DNA of 64,000 bases from Tricholoma matsutake (taxonomy: Eukaryota > Basidiomycota > Agaricomycetes > Agaricales > Tricholomataceae): NCBI GenBank assembly GCA_026075535.2, contig AP026549.1, positions 9,362,001 through 9,426,000 on the forward strand, read 5' to 3'. Every line of letters begins with the position of its first letter. The first letter of the stretch is position 1. A program made the position numbers and the translations under genes. This document shows, in pieces, positions 31,919-43,455 of the stretch. The notes under the pieces were generated by a model. The model made no database searches. It was given only the letters and a program-made list of their open reading frames with translations, and was not told the origin of the DNA.

Positions 31919-34900
31919 CTATCCTGGATCCCACGCAAGTGAGTTGAACGATCCTAATGCAGGATTATTGTCCATGAATTCGTGGAAGCCTGCGACAGAG
32001 TCTGGGCTTGCACGAGTTTCTTTGTGATCCACCTTGGGGCAGACGCGTAGCAGATGGTCCCGAGTTTGTATGTCAGGACCAAGGCACCAGCATTGGTATT
32101 CCCCGTCAAGGGATAGACGTTGACGATACTCCCCTATAGGAGCATGGCCAGTGATCATACGAGTTGAACGGGAAGTCAGCGTAGTGTTGCTCCCCATAAC
32201 TTTCAGCCAGGGCCCACCTTTGTGAGTCGAGGGTAGTACCGGTTTTCCGCCTACTCCTTTGAGTTGGTAGAAATGCCGGCCATGATACGCCGGATCCGAG
32301 AACCGGGTGTGCCAATCCTTACAAATGGCCTTTTCGACCTGATTTTTAAGGTAGTCTAGAGACGTCCGCGGGTGTCTGCCCACAGAGATCTTGGTAGATG
32401 TAGCTACATCATGAGCCATCTTGTGAACGTTCCACTCGAATTTCGAGGGGACATGCCAGAATGTAACGTTCCTCTCCTCGTCCCCAGACAGCCAGGGACG
32501 AAGGGAGCGACAAGCATCCAGGGCAAAGATTTGCCCAGAGCATGGTTTAGGATCGATTAGGGACTCAATGCCCGTAGTAGAATCCGAAAAGATAACCAGC
32601 TTTTTGCAGCCCCTGCTGCACGCAGCGGAGACGCCAAGTTGGAGAGCGAAAAGTTCGACTTCTGGGGGGGTTCTCCTCCCAGAAGCTGAGACAACGCAAT
32701 CCACCTGTTCTCCCTGTCCGAAGACCAGAGCGCAGGCGACAGCTTGAAATTTAGCATCAGTGGGCACCGAGGCGTCCACTGCAATGACGAGAGTGTCATC
32801 CTCTGCCTGGGCAGAGGCCCAGGCCTTGTCGAGGTCACTCCTGTAAGAGTTCCTCGCTCCATCCTCCTTAGAGGTGAGGCGATGAGAGGAGAAACGAGTG
32901 GGGAATAGATCCTTCACTCTGTTTCCAGGTGTGTTTTCTTCCCCAAAGGGGTTGAATTCATCGCCTGGTACCAGGGCCAGCGCTGCAGCCGAGGCGACAG
33001 ATGGACCTTGTAGGTTAAGTGTGTCGAGCACGTTCCCTCCCCAGAGTCCTAGCTCATGAGAATGGGTAGTGCCGACATGATTAGGCCCTAAGATTGCTCT
33101 CAAGCGGTGTGATGGAGCCAATAGGGGGGTTCTGAATACCCCTCTGTCGACTAGACAACGGAGTAACAGCTGCATAGGCAGCAGTCCTGCGATACTCTCC
33201 AAGCCACCGATGGGGGTGGTTCTGAATGCACCAAGGATCCAGCGCACAGCGATGGACTGCACCTGGGCCAATGTTTTGATGACACCCTTGACGCGAGTGC
33301 CTTTGAAGTGCCAGAGTCTGAGTCCGTATGTCATGATAGGTACGACACACGAGCGGTACAGGAGGCGTTTCTGCATAGGGGTTAACCCTCTGACAGAATT
33401 GCTGAGCATTCCCATTGCCCTTGCAGTGGTAAGGGCTTTGGTGGAGTAGAACCGTGTATGCTCTTTGAAGGAGAGTTTGCAGTCGAAGAAAAATCCAAGG
33501 TACCTCCAGGTGACCTTGGGTTTGAGGGGGGTATTGCCCATGTAAGGAGCAAATCCGAGGTCAATGGGTAAGGGAGTGAATCTCCTCACCCTTGAGAAGT
33601 GGAATACTTCGGACTTGTCATGTTCGAGGACAAGACCGAGGGAGGTGAATGCCTGGAAGATCCAGCCATACACCTTTTTCAGAAGGGAGAGATTATCCTC
33701 CAACTGTGGGGAGCGGGCGATGAGGGTACCATCGTCCACATAAGACATGAGATCGACATCCCTGCCGATTTCGCTTCCTCTGAAGAGTTTCATGATAGGC
33801 ATCAGATATAGCGCCGATAAGACTGGGGATAGGGCAGACAGAGCCTTGTCCCACCCCCACGTCGGCTGCAAAGGAGCCAGATGAGAAGGCGTTCCATTTG
33901 TAGGTCGTCTTGCGACCGACCAGATATGAACGGAAGAAGTTCACTACTTGCGCAGGGAACCCCGACCGAGAGATTATGTCCAACAGAACCTGGTGGTTCA
34001 AGGAGGGGAAGAATTGAGCGATGTCAAAAGCGACAACGCTCGTTTTGAGCCCTTTGGCCCATCCTGCTCTAACCAGGTGGGTGAGGTAGATACCTGCATC
34101 CTCAGTGGAATGCTGGGCAACACCTCCAAATTGATTTTGTTCGAAGGCCTCGTGTGCGACACCGTCGAACTGAAGTCGTCTAGACAACATCTTTTCAACT
34201 AACTTGCCCAGAGTGTTCAGTAGCACGATAGGCCTGAACGACTTTGGAGTGGAGTAATTAGGTTTCCCTGGCTTCGGGATGATAACCAACAAGGATTCCT
34301 TAAAGTGAGCCGGCCAATGGCCAGCAGTGATGCACGCCTCAGCAATGCGGCTGATGAGCCCTGCCACTTCTGGGTTGCTACACCAGTGTTTTAGGTGCGA
34401 CCACGTAACATGATCGGGACCTGGAGCGGAACGGGAGGAACACGCGTTTAGCGCTTCTTTCATTTCCGTAACAGAGAATGGGATCCAGGCCCTTTCAGGC
34501 ACCGGATCCAGTTCATCTAAAATGCTCCGATCGACTACTCGATCTGAGGCAGCATTGTAGGACCTGTCAAGGGCAGCCCACAGGGAGTCCAGATCGTTAC
34601 AAGGTTCTCCCCGATAGGAGATCGCCTCGTACGATGGGAGGTTACGTTGGCGAGTCCAAGACATAAGGTCCCAGGGTCGCCTGTTCATCGTAGCCACTTC
34701 TTGGATACGGTCGTCGAAGAAATCACGCTTAGCTTGTCGCATGACTTTTCTATAATGCTTCCAGTCCTCCCCATCATGGGAGGCTCTGTAAGCGTCTAGA
34801 GCACCACTGCACTCGTCTGTCCACCAGCCTTTGGACGACTTGCTGAGGCGAGATTCCTTGGCATGGTTTTCCCATGCCTTGTGTAAGATCGCCGATATCG

Positions 34901-35792
34901 CCGAAACAACATCGTCGATGTCTGCCAATGTATCTCCGTGCCAATCTAGCCACGGAGTTAAAGTGGAGGAGACAGCATCTCGATACAATGCTTCCTCCTC
35001 GGATCCTTTTTTGATGGACCACTTGGTGACCGGAACCAAGGATCCCAGGCCAGGTAGCACTAATGTCAGGGGGGCGTGGTCAGACATCCCCCTGGCTTCA
35101 GGTACGATCTCGCAGTACAATACAAATCTAAGATCTGTAGGTACGAACATCAGGTCGATCACTGTGGGGTGAAGGCCCTGTTGTGGGGGGAAGTGGGTGG
35201 GGCCCTCCACTACTGGTAGGGCTCTAGTCAGGCCTAATGCCGTAGCCGTTTCCACCAAGTGGTCAGCATGTATAGAGTGTCCAGGCCCATGGGGATCCCA
35301 GGAGGCGTGTCTCATGTTGAAATCACCACACATGAAGTGTAGACGTGGGATCATCATGACGTTCTCAAATAAGAGCGTGATGGCTGAGTGTTGGCTATCC
35401 GAATACACGTTAGCAAGTAGCATGACGTCCTCCCCTATTCCCAGTGAGAACAGAAGGATGTCCCGATCGTCAATCAGATCTCGTCTGAGACCCGGTCTTA
35501 GATTAGCGATGCTGTTCGCAAAGTAGACAGCAACGTGTGGAGGGGAGTCGATTCCCGATGGGCGCACTAATGTTCCCCAATTTGGGCTCATTGGTGCGCC
35601 TATAACTTCTTCCCCTTCCCTGTTGTGGGCAGAGGGGGCGTGTCTTATTAATCGCCAAGGAGGCTCCTGAATGAAGAGCAAATCATAGTCGTCAACGAGA
35701 TCTGCCAGTAGCGAGTCCATGTAACCCCAATTCCTGTTTACATTTTGACTAAATACGCATAGCTGAGGTGTAGATCTAAGTCTGTCTCTCAT
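31919..35792 (-). pseudogene. A4 ORF2: EEP-RT-RNase H with a 4-nt duplication
   Basis: ATG 35792 adjoins the ORF1 stop; TAG 31921-31919. All domains are present: CGDFNMRHASWDP, RPIVLLNTLGKLVEK, FDIAQFFPSL, YVDDG, VAVDAS, IFSDST, NVHKMAHD, and the C-terminal CWC...HLLRVC. A 4-nt CAGA duplication at about 33835-33842, between GVGQGS and ALSPVL of the RT core, breaks the frame; otherwise 3870 nt. One slip separates it from an intact gene, so it is probably young. Confidence 0.93.
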
Positions 35793-37703
35793 TTACATTT
35801 GGCCACTGCGTCCTGTGGGATGGTAAGTAGGAGGAGAGCGGGAGTTGTGTCTCGCACTCACCTCGTCATAGCGAGCCTTGATCCAATCACGATCAAAGCG
35901 ATGTCGCCAGAAATTGCATCGACGATCGTCAGACGCGTGGTTTTTCCGGCAGTTTATACACCTAGCTGGGTGAGGACAGGCTGCCCCCTCTGGGGTAGCT
36001 GGGACAGGAGGGTTCGCCTTGGCGTTTCCCTTACAACACCCTGCAAGGGCACGATGGTGCTCCTTACGGTGTGGGCCTGCACAGATCGGGCACTTGGTCT
36101 GTGGAGCTCTGCATGCTGGGGTGGGGTGCCCCCACTTCCAGCATCGTTGACAAAGAGGTAGACCAGGGTTTGCCCTGGCAGCCCTAACATAAGCGACGTA
36201 GCGCCCAAATTGGACGCCCCGACCGATAAGAGCCTTGGCTCGTGCACCGCTGACTGAGTCAGCGATGTTAAGATATACGGTGCACATATCCGACATCTTC
36301 GAATCATGTACTACTCGGGGGGGGACTTGGAGCACTGTGAGGTCCGATATTCTGGACTTTCCCAAGTGTGCGATGACGACATCAGGCGTTAAAGCCTTGT
36401 CGTTACCGATGAACGGCACATCGACCAGCTTGAGGTACGATGTGGATGTGGGTAATGCTGCATCCACTTGCAGCGCGAAAGGGAACGCCTTGTGGGCAGC
36501 CTCCTTGAAGCAACGAAGGTCCTCCTCGGAGGCAACGACGTCTGTAGCTACTGATAGGTTACCAGCGTGCATTGATGCAGACTGAGCCACCAATTTGGAG
36601 TGGTGCAGTCTGAGAGTGGTCCGGACATGGTCCAGAAAGTCGGCAGGGTTCGTCTCTGCCCCCAGGGGGGGATGAACGTGGACTAGGACCTGTCGTCTCG
36701 ACGGTCCATGTACAGTAGGTGAGGGCTTTGCCGCCTTTGGTTTAGATGGGCCAACATGCTGCTGTATGTCAGCCAGCTTGTCGGTTGGAAGCTCAGGGAA
36801 GGCCTTGGCTAGACGCACCAGGCCATCCATGGATGTGTTAGGTGTTCGCCCCCCAGGGAAGCGAGCAACCTGAGCAAAGGTCCCCCTGCCCGAAGGCCTG
36901 GTGGACCAGTTCACGGGGGGAGGTGGTCCTCGACCCCATGATGAAGAAACGCCCCCTGTTGGGGGTTTAGGAAGAGGTCGAGCCCCTTTCGGGCCCCGAG
37001 TCCTCGCTGATTTGTGAGGGGGGGGGTGTTGCCCATCCCATCCCTCCAGATACTCCACATTGGGATCGTTAGTGAGAGTGCCCGACGTAGGTCGTTTACT
37101 GCCCCCTGCAATTCTGTCTATTGCTCCCTGGAGCGCAGCGCTCCCCGAGTCGCGATCAATACCGGCCTTGGCAGCTGCTACCAGCACCGAGCCCAGTCGT
37201 TCTGCTATGAGCTGCCGATCCTCAGCAGTCGGTCGTCTAGAACCCGTCCTGTTAAGAACGATTCGGAATCCTTCAGCGTACTCTCCCAGGTCTTTGGCGA
37301 AGGTCTGGGGCCCACTCCAGTCGTCGCTAGCCATCTCCGTGTCCTGAATGACGTGGGAGGAGAGATTATCGGCCGCTTCATCAGCCCACGAAGCAGGTGT
37401 AGAAGGGGTAGCCGGAGGTGCAGGAGACGCAGTAGCATCCCTGGAAGATAATGCTGGCACGCTGAAACGCTGTGCTCGTGGAGTGACGGTGCCCGCCCCA
37501 TAGGGGGAGGGGGTTGGAGAGCCTCTTTGGGTCCTGTGAGGGCCCACTGAGGGTGCATTCTGTGTGGATCTGCAGCTTGAAGAGAGTTGCAGGGAATCAA
37601 TTGGATCGTCGCCAGGAGTTCTGGGCGTACTGGATCTGGAAGGTCTCCCCTCGTCCATCGCTTCGCCCGATCTCCCCCCTTTTCTGGAATATGAATCTGA
37701 CAT
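35793..37703 (-). CDS. A4 ORF1: intact gag-like RNA-binding protein (636 aa)
   Basis: ATG 37703 (MSDSYSRKGGRSGEAMDEG), TAA 35795-35793 directly before the ORF2 ATG. This is the only uninterrupted ORF1 in the window. Residues 1-125 are Ser/Pro/Thr-rich and likely disordered. Residues 130-210 hold DDWSGPQTFAKDLGEYA and a probable helix (RQLIAERLGSVL). Residues about 330-510 form a basic core (RRQVLVHVHPPLG to GRYVAYVRAARA) of unassigned fold, where a nucleic-acid-binding domain is expected. Residues about 513-595 carry three knuckles (CQRCWKWGHPTPAC, CPICAGPHRKEHH, CINCRKNHASDDRRC). Family role: RNA binding in the retrotransposition particle. The 49-nt intron-like segment is at 35813-35861. Confidence 0.92.
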   Translation of the reverse strand: MSDSYSRKGGRSGEAMDEGRPSRSSTPRTPGDDPIDSLQLSSSCRSTQNAPSVGPHRTQRGSPTPSPYGAGTVTPRAQRFSVPALSSRDATASPAPPATPSTPASWADEAADNLSSHVIQDTEMASDDWSGPQTFAKDLGEYAEGFRIVLNRTGSRRPTAEDRQLIAERLGSVLVAAAKAGIDRDSGSAALQGAIDRIAGGSKRPTSGTLTNDPNVEYLEGWDGQHPPPHKSARTRGPKGARPLPKPPTGGVSSSWGRGPPPPVNWSTRPSGRGTFAQVARFPGGRTPNTSMDGLVRLAKAFPELPTDKLADIQQHVGPSKPKAAKPSPTVHGPSRRQVLVHVHPPLGAETNPADFLDHVRTTLRLHHSKLVAQSASMHAGNLSVATDVVASEEDLRCFKEAAHKAFPFALQVDAALPTSTSYLKLVDVPFIGNDKALTPDVVIAHLGKSRISDLTVLQVPPRVVHDSKMSDMCTVYLNIADSVSGARAKALIGRGVQFGRYVAYVRAARANPGLPLCQRCWKWGHPTPACRAPQTKCPICAGPHRKEHHRALAGCCKGNAKANPPVPATPEGAACPHPARCINCRKNHASDDRRCNFWRHRFDRDWIKARYDEVSARHNSRSPPTYHPTGRSGQM

Positions 37704-37830
37704 GCATTGGTAAGACGCTGGTTATACCGGATCACTGAGATCAAGGACGGATTGAGCTACAAAAGTTGAAAACGGTGTCGACGAAGTTTTTTGTGGCTGT
37801 GCACGTCACGGTAAGAAGACAAGAAGTGAC
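37704..37830 (-). other. Inner A4 leader with family-A 5' terminus
   Basis: About 127 nt between ORF1 ATG 37703 and a canonical 5' terminus (ACTTCTTGTCTTCTTAC in element sense, ending near 37826). It is joined at 37831 to internal ORF1 sequence of the outer LINE (WGQGPS). The presence of a proper 5' end shows this was once the start of an independent insertion. Confidence 0.75.
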
Positions 37831-39010
37831 GGTCCTTGACCCCATGATGAAGAAACTCCCCCTGCTGGGGGTTTAGGAAGAGGTCGAGCCCCTTTTGGGC
37901 CTCGAGTCCTCGCTAATTTGTGAGGGGGGGGGCGCTGCCCATCCCATCCCTCCAGATAGTCCACGTTGGGATCGTTGGTGACAGTGCCCGACCTAGGTCG
38001 TTTACTGCCCCCTGTCATTCTGTCAATTGCTCCCCGGAGCGTAGCGCTTCCAGAGTTGTAGTCAATGCCAGCCTCGGCAGCTGCTACCAGCACCGAGCCC
38101 AGTTGTTCAGCGATGAGCTGCCGTTCCTCAGCAGTCGGTCTTCTGGGTCCCGTCCGGTTAAGAACCACTCGGAATCCTGCAGCATACTCTCCCAGGTCTT
38201 TGGCGAAGGTCTTTTTTTTTTTTTTTTTTTTTTTTTTGGGTCAAAAATTTATAACGCGGGGCTCGATCGCAGTCCGCGGGTCAAGATACAAACAAGGTAC
38301 TACTAAGACTACGCATTCCCTATGTCCGCATCCCACACCAAGTCCCTTGCAGAAGCCACGTTACGGCAGGCGTACCAGCGTTGTCCTCTCAGACAGGAAA
38401 GGCAATAATCTGTAGGGGAGGGGCCCCCCCCACAAAGGCTAGCCGTTAGTTCGCCGTCTGGTGCTATCTCGGTCCCCCCGGCCACATATCCGACCAAAGT
38501 CAGATCAGGCGCAAGCAGTGTCAGTTCACCATAAGTCCTCCCTTGCGGGAAGAGTAACCGTCTTTCACCAGACAATGAGGATTGACCACCCCAGGTGAGT
38601 GAGGTGGACCATCACTGTGTCCACGCACAGGTGACAGTGATGAGGCAGCTGGTTATTCACCGGAACTGCCGCAGCTGGTTATTCACTGGAGCTACTGTAG
38701 GTAGGGGGTCGAGGCCCCCCCCCACGAGCAAATGCTACACTGAGCACGCACTCGGTGACATCATCCCCCCCGCAGTGGGGGGAAGGTAAAGGGCGGCGAC
38801 ATATTGTCACCATCCCGACAGCAGCCCTGGTGGGCGGTGAAGAGAAGGGGGGGTCCCCTTCTTCAAGCTCGGCGTGGTCGTTGGCGGGGGCCACGAGGAC
38901 GTCGACGCCGTTCCGGGGACAAGGGTTCCTCGGTTGGAGGCTCTGCCACTGGTGGAGCAGACTGAGCCGCCTGCATCGCCGCATAGGAAGCCTGGAAGGC
39001 TGCCGGAGAC

Positions 39011-39886
39011 ACTCTCGTTGTTGCAGTGGACGCTTCGGTGCCCACAGATGCCAAGTTTCAGGCGGTTGCCTGCGCTCTTGTCTTTGGACAGGGAGAACAG
39101 GTCGATTGTGTTGTCTCAGCCTCTGGGAGGAGAACCCCCCCGGAAGTCGAACTTTTCGCTCTCCAACTAGGCGTCTCAGCTGCTTGCAGCAGAGGGTGCA
39201 AAAAGTTGGTGATATTTTCGGATTCTACTACGGGCATTGAGTCCCTAATTGATCCAAAACCACGCTCTGGGCAAGTCTTCGCCCTGGACGCTTGTCGCTC
39301 CCTTCGTCCCTGGCTAGCTGGAGACAAGGAGAGGAATGTAACATTCTGGCATGTCCCCTCGAAATTTGAGTGGAACGTACATAAGATGGCTCATGATGTA
39401 GCTACATCTACCAAGATCTCCGTGGGCAGACACCCGCGGACGTCTTTAGACTACCTTAAAAACCAGGTCGAACAGGCCGTTTGTAAGGATTGGCACACCC
39501 GGTTCTCAGATCCGGCGTATCGTGGTCGGCACTTCTACCAACTCAAAGGAGTCGGTGGAAAACTGGTATTACCCTCGACTCACAAAGGTGGGCCTTGGCT
39601 GAAAGTAATGGGAAGCAACACCACGTTGACTTCTCGTTCGACTCGTATGATCACTGGCCATGCTCCTATAGGGGAGTATCGTCAACGTCTATCCCTCGAC
39701 AGGGAATACCAATGTTGGTGCCTTGGCCCCGAGATACAAACTCGAGACCATTTATTACGCGTCTGCCCCAAGGTGGATCACAAAGAAACTCGTGCAAGCC
39801 CCGACTCTGTCGAAGGTTTCCACGAATTCATGGACAATAATCCTGCACTAGGATCGTTCAACTCACTTGCGTGGGATCCAGGATAG
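39011..39886 (+). pseudogene. A7 ORF2 C-terminal fragment: RNase H and tail
   Basis: An open frame without its own start, covering RNase H (VAVDAS, EVELFAL, IFSDST, NVHKMAHD: all four acidic positions present) and the C-terminal CWC...HLLRVC cluster, ending TAG 39884-39886. EEP and RT are absent. Dead fragment. Confidence 0.9.
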
Positions 39887-40429
39887 GTTGTGCGCGCAGG
39901 GCGTATGACCCCCGTCTGGTTCTAGCTAGTGTTATCGGTATGTCGGGGTGGCCGTTGGGCACCAGACGAGTCCATTAACCCTCATAAAGGGGGCCCACCC
40001 GTGTTCAGGAGCGACTGTCAGGGAGGGGGGACACGGAACTAGGTACTGGTTCGGGGAGGCGCCTGAGCGCTTCCGGATCCTCTGTCGGTTGCGCGTTATG
40101 GCGTCGACGCCGACTACACCTTCCTTTCCGAGCTGAGAGGCTCACGTCGGGGTGGCAGTTTCCCCTAAATCTTGCACACATACCCATAGGGATTCGGGGA
40201 ACACGACGTCAAGCCCGGGTTGTCGGTACGCCACCACTGGCAAGTCCGTTTACTCGATAAAGGGGGCCCCCTTAGTGGTCAGTGCAGCTATCCAGGTGGT
40301 TGGTGCGAGGATCAGCAGGAGGAGGACTTGGGCTGGGCGTAGTGTACTTCGTTTGTATGTCTCTACCGCGGACTGCGATCGGGCGCCACGTTATAAACCT
40401 TTGACCCAAAAAAAAAAAAAGAAAAAAAA
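39011..40429 (+). mobile_element. LINE A7, 5'-truncated plus-strand copy
   Basis: About 1.4 kb of LINE 3' end, starting in ORF2 at the RNase H domain. Target duplication ggctgccggagac at 38998-39010 and 40430-40442. The 5' truncation point shares GAC with the target (ggagac/gatgacac), typical of microhomology-assisted truncation during target-primed reverse transcription. 3' UTR 39887-40407, poly(A) 40408-40429 with one G at 40421. It contains both copies of the 3' UTR direct repeat. Confidence 0.93.
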
Positions 40430-43400
40430 GGCTGCCGGAGACGTAAGGTCGAGGGGAGCTGATGCTGCGCAAAGCGACTCCATCATGCTCCCTGAAAATC
40501 GCCAGGTGGTGGTGAAGAGCTCCCACGCCATCTGACGCCAAGAGTTCCTGTCGTTGAGAGGAACCGCGGACACTCAGACGGTACCTACAAAAGAGGTCAT
40601 CATGTCCAGTAGATGTAGCATGGCATCAGAGGTGGCTTCGATTTCCAACCTCTGATCCCTAGATAACGGCACTTTGTCCTCCACCAGCTCGGGGATGGGG
40701 GGCCAAGGCGGTAGCGGGGCAGGGGATGCCTCCGGATAAAGGAGCTCAGCGATGCCAAGCTCCTGTGAGTATATATCCTCCTTTGGGAGGCTACGAGCCC
40801 AGCGCTTGTGTTCAACGTCGACACCAAGTGCCCATCGTACACGATTGATCGTTTTCCTCGAGGAAAGCCTAGGCCCCCCCTCGGCAAAAAGAAGAGCCTC
40901 TTGCATGGCAAGAGAGTCGTCGTCGTCATCATCGTTAGGGTCGGAGAGGTCTTCCCCGGCCCATAGATCTCTAGCTGCCCTGAAAGCAGCTGCTACCTCC
41001 GATTCGTCTTGAGCGAACCGGGTGTCGTAGTCTTGGACGCCATCATCAAAGATGTTGCCCGTGATCAAAACGGGGTTGCGTAGACCCCGATGTGGTGGTT
41101 GTTGGCCTCTGGTACGCCGTTTGGGCATTGAGAGTATGTGTGTTAGTGCTAGTAGATGATGGTAAGAATCAAAATACGCAGCGTGGAATCGATAGCGGCT
41201 GGTCCCTTATCTATGTTCCGGGTCCACCCGATCCAGCCTCCGAACGCTCCGAGGGGGCGAGCAAGCTGCACATCCTGCTGCCTAGTGGGAGAATATTGAA
41301 CCCGGGTCATAACACCCTAGAAGAGTGAGCACCGGAGGTAGAGAGTTGGCGGAGAGTGGCGGCCGCCAGGGCGTCGACCTAGCCGCCAGGGGGCACCATC
41401 GCCCGGCCCCTTTTAACGATGGTGTATTCCAACAGGTAGTCAGTGTAGCATGTCTCTAGTAATAGAAACTCACAGAGCATGGAGGCTAGAAGCCTCCCAG
41501 ACAACCAGCAATCCAGTGATAACGTCCCTTCTCCCTAAGCCAGACCTCCCCCAACTAAACGAGTGTGTCGACTTGGGCGAGCGTTGAAGCAGGCATCCCA
41601 CACCCACTCTAAGCCCCCAGAGAGACCCAGACTACTCTTTCATAAACAACACTCACCTAGTCAGGATCCTCGAAGCCCAGGAGAACGAGACAGATAGCAG
41701 CCATTGTCAAAAACAATGACTGGGGCATCCCCAGGGATCGGATGGACAGATCTCTTAGCAAATCAGGGCAAGCCTGGAGATGCCGAGAGCGTTCGTGATG
41801 GTGAAATCTGATCGAAAATCGGACCAAAATTGGAGTCTCGACGTTGCTACCAACATCGAGCAGGAGTGTTTACCACTGTTTATGGTGGTTGTAACAAGTC
41901 AAGGAGCTGTGTTTGGCGAAGGTCTGGGGTCCACTCCAGTTGTCGCTAGCCATCTCTGTGTCCTGAATGACGTGGGAAGAGAGATTATCGGCCACTTCAT
42001 CAGCCCACGAAGCAGGTGTAGAAGGGGTAGCTGGAGGTGCAGGAGATGCTGTGGCATCCCTGGAAGATAACGCTGGCACGCTGAAACACTGTGCTCGCGG
42101 AGTGACGATGCCCGCCCCATAGGGGGAGGGGGTTGGAGATCCTCTTTGGGTCCTGTGAGGGCCCACTGAGGGTGCATTCTGTGTGGACCTGCGGCTCGAG
42201 GAGAGCCGCAGGGAGTCAATTGGGTCGTCGCCAGGAGTTCTGGGCGTACCGGATCTGGAAGGTCTCCCCTCATCCATTGCTTCGCCCGATCTCCCCCCTC
42301 TTCTCGAGTGTGATTCTGACATGCGTTGGTAAGACACTGGTTATACTGGATCGCTGAGATCGTGGACGGATTGAGCTACAAGTTGTGAAAATGGTGTCGA
42401 CGAAATGTTTTGTGGCTGTGCATGTTGCAGTAAGAAGACAAGAAGCGCTGGGTCAGAGCAGGATGGGCCAAAGGGCTCAAAACGAGCGTCGTCGCCTTCG
42501 ACATCGCTCAGTTCTTCCCCTCCTTGAACCACCAGGTTCTATTGGAGATTATTTCTCGGTCGGGATTCCCTGCACGAGTAGTGAATTTCTTCCGCTCTTA
42601 TCTGGTCAATCGCAAGACGACCTACAAATGGAACGCTTTCTCATCTGGCTCCTTTGCAGCAGATGTGGGAGTGGGTCAAGGCTCTGCCTTGTCCCCTGTC
42701 CTGTCGGTGTTATACCTGACGCCCATCATGAAGCTCTTCAGAAGAAGCGAAATCGGCAGAGATGTCGATCTCATGTCTTATGTGGACGATGGCACCCTCA
42801 TCGCCCGCTCCCCACTGTTTTTTTTTTTTTTTTTTGGGTCAACAATTTATAACGCGGGGCTCGATCGCAGTCCGCAGAGCATGATACAAACTTGGGTACT
42901 ACTATAACTACGCTTCCCCTCGCCCATATCCTGCGCAGGTCCTCGTTTTAGCCACTTTAGGTGGGCAGTGCCACAGACGTTGGCCTCTCAGCCAGGAAAG
43001 GCAATAATCCAGAGGGGGAGCCCCCCCTCCCGAAGCTAGCCATTAGATCGCCCCCTGGAGCAAACGGTCCCCCAGCCACATGTCTGACCAAGGCCAGACC
43101 AGGCACAGCAGTGTTAATTCACCATAAATCCCCCCTTGCGGGAGGAAAAACCGTCTGCGTATTTCCAGCCAGCGAGGATTGACCACCCCAGGTGAGTGAG
43201 GTGGACCATCACCATGTTGTGCATGAGTGACAGTAGCGAGGCGGATGGTTGTTCACCTGGTTATTCACCGTAACCGCCATAAGTGGGGGGCCGGGGCCCC
43301 CCTCGAGCAAATGCAAGCAAGTGCACGCACTCGATGACATCGTCCCCCCCGCAGCGGGGGGAAGGTATAGGGAGGCGACCCCATGTCACCATCCCGATAA

Positions 43401-43455
43401 TGACCACCAATTGGTGCTTGGTGGCCGTGAATGTAGAGGGGGATAGGCCCCTGTA

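Larger units (their letters stand above)
38863..41128 (-). pseudogene. B1 ORF split by LINE A7 and with one nonsense codon
   Basis: ATG 41128 (MPKRRTRGQQPPHRGL), with a TGA at 40576-40574 inside VGTV-stop-VSAVPL where intact copies have CGA. The A7 LINE is inserted within the PLDLTSPAAF coding region (39011-40429). The frame resumes to the arginine-rich end with TGA 38865-38863. Function unknown. Confidence 0.85.
38212..41911 (-). mobile_element. B1 element in the A4 outer head, split by LINE A7
   Basis: Long poly(T) 38212-38237; 5' end at about 41906. Target duplication tttggcgaaggtc at 38199-38211 and 41912-41924. In element sense: leader 41911-41129, ORF 41128 down to 38863 (interrupted by A7 at 39011-40429), 3' UTR 38862-38238. 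The tail variant reads TTTTTGACCC, as in many A copies, rather than the usual B1 TTGTTGACCCC, so this position varies within B1. Confidence 0.92.
37831..42322 (-). pseudogene. Outer-head ORF1 fragment of A4 (N-terminal ~270 codons)
   Basis: ATG 42322 (MSESHSRRGGRSGEAMDEG). Reads 42322-41912, then after the B1 insertion 38211-37831, ending in WGQGPS at the inner 5' terminus. No stop is seen in these pieces. The rest of this ORF1, with the knuckles, is missing. It duplicates the N-terminal part of the downstream complete ORF1. Confidence 0.85.
31377..42450 (-). mobile_element. LINE A4, double-headed minus-strand family-A element
   Basis: Poly(T) 31377-31393, outer 5' end at about 42441-42446. 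Target duplication ggtcagagcagga at 31364-31376 and 42451-42463. Inside, in element sense: outer leader and ORF1 N-terminal part (42446-41912 and 38211-37831), then a second 5' end (37830-37704), a full ORF1 (37703-35793), ORF2 (35792-31919) and 3' UTR (31918-31394). So the element has two heads and one tail. The simplest reading is insertion of one LINE into another in the same direction, followed by deletion between their direct repeats. Confidence 0.85.
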
